Assembly: GCA_028015205.1 (NCBI GenBank)
Contig: CM051521.1
Span: forward strand, 97,688,513-97,752,512
Reading direction: 5' to 3'
DNA length: 64,000 bases
DNA from: Mytilisepta virgata
Lineage: Eukaryota > Mollusca > Bivalvia > Mytilida > Mytilidae
The notes below the pieces were generated by a model, which searched no databases, was not told the origin of the DNA, and saw only the letters and a list, made by a program, of their open reading frames with translations. Shown one piece after another: positions 58,701 to 64,000 of the stretch; positions within the stretch are counted from its first letter, which is position 1, and each line of letters opens with the position of its first letter. A program made the position numbers and the translations under genes.

Positions 58701-61638
58701 TGCTGATGTTTTTTGTGAATTTTGATGTAAAAAAATTCAATAAAATAAACTTTTTTAATTGTTAGGTCACAATAGAATACAGGTATATAAAAGGAGCATG
58801 TGTTCCAACAAGGGTACATACTATTGTCGTATCTCTACAACATGATGAAACAGTAACTTTGGAACAACTGAGGAAAGAATTAATGGATAAAGTTATCAAA
58901 GTTGTCATTCCAGATAAATATCTGGATAGTAAAACAGTTTATCATGTACAGCCATCAGGAAAATTTATTATTGGCGGTCCGCAGGTGAGTAACAAATGCT
59001 TTTAAGAAAAATGTTTTGGACTTTCCTCCCAAAAAAAAAGTGTACAAGGATTTTCGTTGTAGGGAAAGGGTTAAAAAAAGTAGAAAATTTTATGGGTTTT
59101 ATCAAGTTGGTTCCAGTATTCAAAAGATGGGGAAAATGTAGTCCGAGATTGCCAAAGGGTCATGTGAGGTATTGTCATCACTTGGTCGAAGGTCGGGGAC
59201 ACTGGACACATGATGAAAATGTTGGGTTAAAGGGAATAAAGCTTCAATTTGATAGCAAGCCTAATAAAACATCAATTTTCATGTGTTGTTAAAACCGGAA
59301 GTAACATCATAATCCTTGCAGATTGGAAATTTTTTTATTTAAAGCTTTTAAACATCTGTTTAAAGGTGATAAAAAACATGCATACATTTTGTATTTATTT
59401 TATGACTAATTAGGCCTAAAAAAATATAGTTGTGTTTAGGGTAACCCTACCCTACCTAATTTTTAGTGCCTACCCTAAATTTTTTATAACCTTTCTTCAA
59501 CAAGCACTGTTAGTCAAGGTGACTTCAGTATACAACCTAACTAAAAAATTAATGTAAAAAAAAAATTTCCCTACCTAACTTTTTTCAGTGTGTTGCCCTA
59601 AACACATGTATTTTTTTTATTTGACCTTATTAATAACTTGATAAAATTTTGGTATTACAAAGTGTAGAACTTGTCCCAAGAGGATGGTCAACCAATTGTG
59701 CAGTCAAGTGTAAAAGATCCGGATGGCAAGTGCGAGTTATTGATTTTCAAGTGTTTATTTTGAAACCCCCTGCTGTGTTAAAGAGCTGAATAAATTGCTC
59801 AATTATCATAGATAATTATATAAAACATACAAATGATGTTTCTTTCAAAATGTTTTCACTTGGATGCTAGATTTCTTTTCTTCATCAGAATAGATTGAAA
59901 AATGTCACCAGAACTATCACCATGTATAAAATTTGATTGCCACAGCATGACCCCTTCATTGAAACTTCAAGCAATCCACTGAATTAATAGATGGTAGATG
60001 GAACTCAATTTTATATATCAAATTTCAGGGAGATGCTGGTTTGACAGGAAGAAAAATCATTGTAGACACATATGGTGGATGGGGTGCCCACGGTGGAGGT
60101 GCTTTCTCTGGGAAAGACTTTTCCAAAGTTGACAGATCTGCAGCGTATGCAGCCAGATGGGTTGCCAAATCTCTTGTTAAAGCTGGTCTCTGTAAACGTG
60201 TTCTAGTCCAGGTATGTATATATTGCTAATTTTATTAATCCTTGAATTAGTTAATTTCTTAGTTTCAGCATACAAGTGTTGATGAATGACCAGACTTGGT
60301 TTTCAAATGTGTCTTGTTGATATGCAGAAATAAAATAATAGTTACATATTCCTTTATTTTATTTCCTCTCATTTAATCACCAAGCGTGCATATGAATTTC
60401 TTCAGTACTTTATCAGACTTTATAAATGTCAGGGGATTTACATTTTAAGGCCAACTCAAAACTTTTTGACAAGAGGAAGGCGATGTCAAACAGAAAAGTG
60501 ACATCTAGATGAATTATCAAATGTGTTGTTGAAAGCTTGAATGCCACACATTGAAAAAATGTTTTTTATATCTTGTAAATATTTTACATGAACCTTGTAA
60601 TGCTTGTGTATATCTGAACTATTATTTTTCTATTCAAGCCACTAGCCTGTCAACACTGAGGTTGTGAGTTCGAATCTCACCTGTGGCGGGGTGTGTTTGA
60701 CTCCGATCTAAATTTACAAGGGTTGCCAATTTTCCTACCGAAGGTCGATGGTTTTCTCCAGATACTCCGGCTTCCTCCATCAATAAAAACTGGCTGCTGC
60801 GAAATAGCCAAATGTGCTGAAAACGGCGTAAAACCCCAACTAGACAAACAATCTATTCAAGCCGATTTTCTTCAAATGACATTGTAGTGTAATCTGTTCA
60901 ATATTTTGCGATCATCAGGTAATAAAGTAATGTTGCATACAAGAATTGACAAGAGGGAAAGCACTTTATTTTGGTACATTTGTTACATGGCTGAAAGTTT
61001 TCCAGGATTTTCGGATTCTGACCATTTCAGTCTTTTATTTCTGTATAAAATATTAGATTCTTCTCAATTTCCAATTTTTGACACCTGCTGTGCTATCAGC
61101 CATGTTGATGTGAATCGGCCATTAAGATTATTCTTTCTATCACAAATGTTCATACTTTATTTCCAGGTGTCATATGCTATTGGTGTTGCAGAGCCATTGT
61201 CCATTACAGTTTTCAGTTATGGAACATCCAGCCTATCTGAATCTCAGTTGCTGGATGTTGTCAAGAAAAATTTTGACCTCAGACCTGGTGCCATTGTGAA
61301 GTAAGTAATTTCAAGACCAGTTTTAATGTATTGTAGAATATTCCAATACCAATATTTTTGTATAATAAAGTTGCATGGTTGAAGATGTGAATATTCACAA
61401 AATGAAGTCTTGTGATCAAGTACCTCCCCCGCACCGTAAAACAAATATACGTCATTTTACTGAATGGATTTCTAAACTGTCTGAAGATACTTTTGATTTC
61501 TCTGAAAGAGACTTAATTTATTTGTTTTATTTCAGGGAACTTAATTTGAGGCAACCAATCTACCAGAAAACCGCCTGTTATGGACATTTTGGACGTCCTG
61601 AATTTGCATGGGAAGTCCCTAAGACGTTGAAGTTGTAA
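46623..61638 (+). CDS. MAT2A: S-adenosylmethionine synthetase (complete, 8 exons)
   Basis: The enzyme makes S-adenosylmethionine from methionine and ATP, the methyl donor of the cell; it is cytosolic and nuclear. Eight exons give 411 aa: 46623-46761, 51889-52089, 55907-56019, 56776-56919, 58766-58984, 60029-60211, 61167-61300, 61536-61638, all in phase. Diagnostic motifs are intact: GEGHPDK with the ATP-binding His at about 45, the signature GAGDQG (147-152), LMFGYAT, the second signature GGGAFSGKD (294-302), and the C-terminal YGHFGR ... WEVPK. Animal MAT2A is 395 aa; the extra residues are an N-terminal extension. The ATG has A at -3. The gene has a TATA/E-box promoter shared head to head with UBXN8. 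Intron 1 is 5.1 kb with two large repeats. It is a single-copy, apparently functional housekeeping gene. Confidence 0.97.
46762..48998. other. MAT2A intron 1, left part
   Basis: AT-rich. No exon, element terminus or structured repeat was recognised apart from homopolymer A/T tracts. Confidence 0.4.
48999..49960. mobile_element. F4 element: hairpin ends and ~190-bp tandem core
   Basis: The left end carries a hairpin TTCGAC-TTTT-GTCGAA (49008-49023), then GCGAGACATAG and a CGTCGTCGTCGGCGGCGGCG tract. The core has units beginning CTGTGGTTAAAG at 49087, 49279 and 49469, and a decayed fourth at about 49643. The right end has GCGAGACACT and a perfect hairpin GGGTTCC-GC-GGAACCC (49941-49956). No coding potential. 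Confidence 0.7.
50008..51811 (-). mobile_element. F1 copy, the most complete in the window
   Basis: The head hairpin is AGCTCACCTGACCC / GGGTCAAGTGAGCT (50008-50038), then CATCACTTGGCGTCCGTCG. About 500 bp of unique head follows, then six core units with a 162-168 bp period. The box CCAAGATGGCCGCCACAG (or TGCC variant) occurs at 50831, 50998, 51164, 51332, 51499 and 51661. The terminus is GGTGAGCGATACAGG, then hairpin AGGCTCT-TG-AGAGCCT, then CTAG followed by T. It lies in MAT2A intron 1, ending 77 bp before exon 2. Confidence 0.82.
51889..52089 (+). CDS. MAT2A: MAT2A-like exon 2
   Basis: The acceptor is TTTTATTACAG. It encodes DKICDQ through VAGEI and IGYDDSSK, including methionine- and ATP-site residues. 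The donor is AAAG|GTATGT. The acceptor context TACAG|ATAA resembles the motif recognised by METTL16-type methyltransferases. Confidence 0.96.
52090..53252. other. MAT2A intron 2, left part, with two short inverted or tandem repeats
   Basis: At 52770-52845, GATGAGTCCTGGGACT recurs inverted (AGTCCCAGGACTCATC), with extra GGGACTCA copies between. At about 53067-53140, AGTCTCCCTG recurs three to four times. No exon or ORF of note. Confidence 0.5.
53253..53321 (+). mobile_element. SINE head fragment
   Basis: It matches the first ~68 bp of the SINE at 36221 (GCCTCGGTGGCCGAGTGG, then GACTACTAATGATCACTAGC), and stops at CTGTCAACAC before the B box. No duplication flanks it. Confidence 0.75.
53608..55770. 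mobile_element. F5 element: perfect hairpin head, 261-bp tandem core, G-rich insert
   Basis: The head hairpin at 53608-53638 has perfect 15-bp arms (TATACGACCGCAAAA), then GGCGTCGTCGTCGTCGTCG. Units of 261 bp, each made of two ~130-bp halves, begin GGTCCCGTT at 53931, 54192 and 54453. From 54630 a G-rich segment interrupts it. The likely right terminus is GCGGTCGTATCTAGCTGCG ... AGCATTTTATT at 55733-55770. Because 261 is a multiple of three, ORFs are open on both strands; I do not regard them as genes. Confidence 0.65.
54629..55515 (+). repeat. ~220-bp direct duplication with long G runs, inside F5
   Basis: The sequence from AAAAGGGGGTAAATTA through GCGCAATAGCAAGAAATTG (54634-54842) recurs at about 55291-55497 with few differences. 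Between them lie G tracts at 55061-55077, 55093-55108 and elsewhere. A third partial copy starts at about 55618. Confidence 0.7.
55907..56019 (+). CDS. MAT2A: MAT2A-like exon 3
   Basis: The acceptor is TGTTTTCCAG. It encodes FDYKTCNV ... [11 protein letters not shown] and ends exactly after GAGDQ. The donor is TCAG|GTAAAA. Confidence 0.96.
56776..56919 (+). CDS. MAT2A: MAT2A-like exon 4
   Basis: The acceptor is TGCTTTACAG. It encodes [17 protein letters not shown] to [11 protein letters not shown], part of the central domain. The donor is ACAG|GTAAAT. Confidence 0.96.
57257..58240. mobile_element. F6 element: hairpin head and terminal palindrome
   Basis: The head hairpin at 57259-57288 pairs ATGCCC-GCCTAC with GTAG-GGGGCAT. 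Two units of about 170 bp (CATGGTTCACTGAACATTG at about 58007 and CATGGTTCATTGAACATAG at about 58178) form the core. The end carries the palindrome TGTCCTATGGACA at 58221-58233. A stretch at about 57440-57900 looks inserted. It lies in MAT2A intron 4. Confidence 0.55.
58766..58984 (+). CDS. MAT2A: MAT2A-like exon 5
   Basis: The acceptor is TAATTGTTAG. It encodes VTIEY, the [11 protein letters not shown] strand, and ends [14 protein letters not shown]. The donor is CCGCAG|GTGAGT. Confidence 0.96.
59147..59215 (-). mobile_element. F1 head fragment
   Basis: It has GCCAAAGGGTCATGTGAGGT and ATTGTCATCACTTGG, i.e. the F1 head hairpin region, followed by decayed GTCGAAGGTCGGGGAC. It lies in MAT2A intron 5. 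Confidence 0.55.
59413..59626. mobile_element. Harbinger-like MITE with TTA target-site duplications
   Basis: The 214-bp element has inverted ends of about 33 bp (left GGCCTAAAAAAATATAG ... TGTGTTTAGGGTAAC; right complement begins GGTCAAA and shares TGTGTTTAGGGCAAC). TTA flanks it on both sides (59410-59412 and 59627-59629). A GG start plus a 3-bp TTA/TAA duplication is characteristic of PIF/Harbinger elements. No coding capacity. It lies in MAT2A intron 5. Confidence 0.75.
60029..60211 (+). CDS. MAT2A: MAT2A-like exon 6
   Basis: The acceptor is AAATTTCAG. It encodes [17 protein letters not shown], the phosphate-binding signature GGGAFSGKD and the conserved helix [17 protein letters not shown]. 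The donor is CCAG|GTATGT. Confidence 0.97.
60641..60851 (+). mobile_element. SINE copy, 5'-truncated, with target-site duplication
   Basis: It begins at ACTAGCCTGTCAAC, about 54 bp into the SINE, so the A box is missing; the B-box region, body and CAAACAA tail are present. A perfect 12-bp duplication TCTATTCAAGCC flanks it at 60629-60640 and 60852-60863. It lies in MAT2A intron 6. Confidence 0.87.
61167..61300 (+). CDS. MAT2A: MAT2A-like exon 7
   Basis: The acceptor is TTATTTCCAG. It encodes [13 protein letters not shown] to [12 protein letters not shown]. The donor is TGAA|GTAAGT. Confidence 0.96.
61536..61638 (+). CDS. MAT2A: MAT2A-like exon 8 (terminal)
   Basis: The acceptor is TTTATTTCAG. 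It encodes [16 protein letters not shown] and the C-terminal WEVPKTLKL, then TAA. Confidence 0.96.
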
Positions 61639-63011
61639 TAGAGAATAAGAGAACATATTTTAATTTTTTGTTTTGTTATTGTTGTTTAAAAGCACATTTT
61701 TTCAGACAAGAGTGAAAAGTACCAGTATTTACATGTTTCTTTTGATTGTTCCTATCCAACTAGATTGTACTAGAATTCAGAAACACAACCACATTCCTAT
61801 CTAGATTGTACTAGAATTCAGTAACAACCACGTTTGGATGACATCAACTTGATCATTTCATTTTGAATGATTTAAAAAAAAATATATAAACCACTTGTCA
61901 GGCTTAATTTGAGTTTTGACAAAGGAATTCCTTTGAAATTTAAATTATTACAGATAACTTAATCAAAAGCCAAGTATATTGTATGTTTGACTCCCAGCTT
62001 TTTAATTGTCTAAACAAATTAATGAAAATGTTTATGCTTAGTTAAAAAAAGTTAACTCTAAGATTTGCTTAGGTTTGTAGAAAAACAATTTGAATTTGTT
62101 AGTTTAATAACTCTTGTCTGAAAATCTGTCACTGTCGGAGATGTTACCACAGTAGCTAGAGGGATAGTCTGACTGATAATTGTTCTGTTAAAACATCACT
62201 CGGATTTTTGTTGCCCTTTAGTTAGTGCAAATGTGATTTTCTATGGACTTTTTGTATTCACATTTGTCTTGTGTTTATGAAAATTCAACGGAAAAGAGCA
62301 CTATTTATAAACACTCGGGTTAACTCTCTGACAGTTTGAACCACAGCAATTTATACAATTTTTAAAAAACATTCAAATGGTATTTCTATTTAATATTTTA
62401 CGTCCCAGGTGTGTTTTTTTTTTTTATGTAGATGATTTGTTTATATTTGATATTTGTTACAATGTCTGACATTAAATGTAGTATTTTATAAATGGACATT
62501 ATGTACTGCCTAAAAATTATATTCATGCATTGTTGTATCCATTTCTTTGTAGATTTCTACTTATTTATTTATTTGCACCAACGATGAATCATGACCATAC
62601 AATATATAGAATTCCAAACTGATATTGTCATACCTGTGTTGTGTAACACATTAGTGTTGAAGGGTACAATGAAATAGTGCTCTGAAAAACACCATTCCTT
62701 CAAAATATTTTATCATTAAACCCTTCATACTCTTCTGTGTTAACAAACTTTTGTATTGTTTTAATCATGTTTTTTAAGTTTGAAAAATCTCTGTATTGTA
62801 TACTTTATGTACAGATGGTGCAATTATAGGACAACACATTTTTGCTCATTAACATTTTAATGTGGGATCCATCAGTCATTGTTGCAGTACATGCTGGGGT
62901 TATAATGAATTGAATCTATGGGGGAACAAATTAAATAATAAAAAACATATCTATATTTTGAATTTTTTTTTAATGGCCATCAATAACATACGAAGGATTT
63001 ATTGTGTTTTT
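61639..63011 (+). other. MAT2A 3' UTR and flank
   Basis: AT-rich sequence with no ORF of note. A ~45-bp duplication (CTAGATTGTACTAGAATTCAG) lies at about 61761 and 61800. TACAGATAA at 61949-61957 resembles the METTL16 target motif found in vertebrate MAT2A 3' UTRs. A candidate poly(A) signal is AATAAA at 62937-62942. Confidence 0.5.
62937..62942 (+). terminator. Candidate MAT2A polyadenylation signal
   Basis: An AATAAA 1.3 kb after the stop codon, just before an F1 insertion. An ATTAAA at about 62715 is an alternative. Confidence 0.35.
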
Positions 63012-63540
63012 AGCTCACCTAGTCAACGGGCCATGTTAGCTTTTGCCAGCAATTTGCATCTTCTCTGAAACCACTAGTCCAAATTGAACCGAACTTGGCA
63101 GGAATGTTAATTGGATGGTTCTATACAAAATTTGTTTTTTGTGCCGATTGGATATTTGACGTGGCTACCAGGGATAGATAAATTCATTCTGATTGGGCTT
63201 GTCTTTAACACTTTTTTCAGAAACTACTGAGCTAATTGAATTGATTTTTGCATGAATGATCCTTGGATGAACCTCTACAAAATTTGTGTGCCCGATCAGA
63301 AATTCAAGATGGTTGCCACAGTCAAGACTTGGTTTAACATTGAACACTGTGGGAAATTTGTACAAGTCTTGTCACAGCTGGACTTAGTTCAACATTGGAC
63401 ACTGGAAGAATTCTTTACATATCTTCTCTAGAAGTGCTGAACACTAGAACAATTTCTTAGATCTTATCTAAAAGCGCTTTGTCAGTTGTGGTCACCTAAA
63501 ATCCAGGTGAGTGATTCAGGCTCCATGGAGCCTCTGGTTG
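63012..63540 (-). mobile_element. F1 copy downstream of MAT2A
   Basis: It has a decayed head (AGCTCACCTAGTCAACGGGCC ... ) and about two core units. The terminus is GGTGAGTGATTCAGG, hairpin AGGCTCCATGGAGCCT, then CTGG and T. Confidence 0.75.
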
Positions 63541-64000
63541 TATTCAAATTTCATGCCTGCAACGAAGTTTTGGTGAGAAATGGGTAGTACTATCCAGTGG
63601 TGGGGTAAACTTGAACCTTAATAACTTTGCATTCATAATACCTACAATTCAGATTTTTGGTTCAGATACCTTGTGGTATAAACTTTGCTGCAGTATACTT
63701 GTCTTGTGACCCTGACTCTGGTTTCATGGTTCACTGCATGAAAATCTGCATCTGTTTCATGGTGAAATCCATTTCTCAACAACTATAATACCTAGACCCA
63801 CCGTATTTGGTCAGTAGATAATTCTTGGTACGTGTCAGTCTGACACCTGCCTTTTGACCTTGACCTCAATTTCAAGGTTGAGTGACCTGGATCACATTTT
63901 CAGGATTAAATCCATTTCTTAGCAACTAATACCTAAGCCAACATATCTGGCCGATAGATAGTTCTTAATAGGCACATCCCAGTCTGACACGTATCTGGAT
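63541..64000. repeat. Tandem repeat, ~145-bp unit, running off the window
   Basis: AAATCCATTTCTCAACAACTA at about 63765 recurs as AAATCCATTTCTTAGCAACTA at about 63908; TGACACCTG/TGACACGTA and TTGACCTTGACC motifs accompany it. It is probably part of another tandem-core element that continues to the right. Confidence 0.5.

Noticed and set aside
60906..61304. 132-codon ORF
   Set aside because: Only its last part (61167-61300) is real, as MAT2A exon 7; the rest is intron upstream of the acceptor.

Overview
This is eukaryotic DNA: AT-rich, with small exons flanked by GT..AG introns. It is most likely from a bivalve mollusc, probably a marine mussel. I infer this from the animal gene content, (TTAGGG)n telomere-type repeats, tRNA-derived SINEs, and the dense set of short repeats that begin with a hairpin and carry internal tandem units, an architecture typical of bivalve genomes. 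No prokaryotic, organellar or viral genes were recognised.

Three protein-coding genes can be reconstructed exon by exon with all splice phases agreeing. (1) Positions 3-16965, plus strand: the last 13 exons of an EF-hand protein resembling EFCAB6, a ciliary/axonemal protein; its 5' part lies left of the window. (2) Positions 46247-26656, minus strand: a complete 7-exon gene for a membrane-anchored UBX-domain protein of the UBXN8 type (263 aa), a p97/VCP adaptor at the endoplasmic reticulum. (3) Positions 46623-61638, plus strand: a complete 8-exon S-adenosylmethionine synthetase (MAT2A type, 411 aa). Genes 2 and 3 are head to head, with start codons 375 bp apart, and probably share a bidirectional promoter that has a CCAAT box, a CACGTG E-box and a TATA box on the MAT side. 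EFCAB6 and UBXN8 converge across a repeat-filled 7-10 kb spacer.

The rest is intronic and intergenic DNA shaped by mobile elements. The dominant family (called F1 here) has about ten copies, each with a hairpin near one end, a hairpin followed by CTAG or CTGG and then T at the other (a Helitron-like 3' terminus), and a tandem core of about 166 bp. Several further families (F2-F8) have the same plan: a terminal hairpin and, in most, a tandem core with a period of 124-261 bp. EFCAB6 intron 10 holds a nested composite of these. There is also a 37-copy 30-bp minisatellite, an interstitial telomeric tract, a full-length SINE with a perfect 14-bp target-site duplication, a 5'-truncated SINE with a 12-bp duplication, a Harbinger-like MITE with TTA duplications, and a decayed GIY-YIG fragment of the kind found in Penelope-like retroelements.

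The most notable observations are: two independent partial-exon duplications that copy 5' splice sites into the adjacent intron (EFCAB6 exon 12, UBXN8 exon 6); the Helitron-like termini and YY1-like box of F1; a nested insertion whose empty site is preserved in another F1 copy in the same window; a 99-nt hairpin in the probable UBXN8 3' UTR; and a minimal start-stop upstream ORF ahead of UBXN8. I did not find a wholly new multi-gene system. All positions come from reading the sequence by eye, and family names rest on recognition, not searches.
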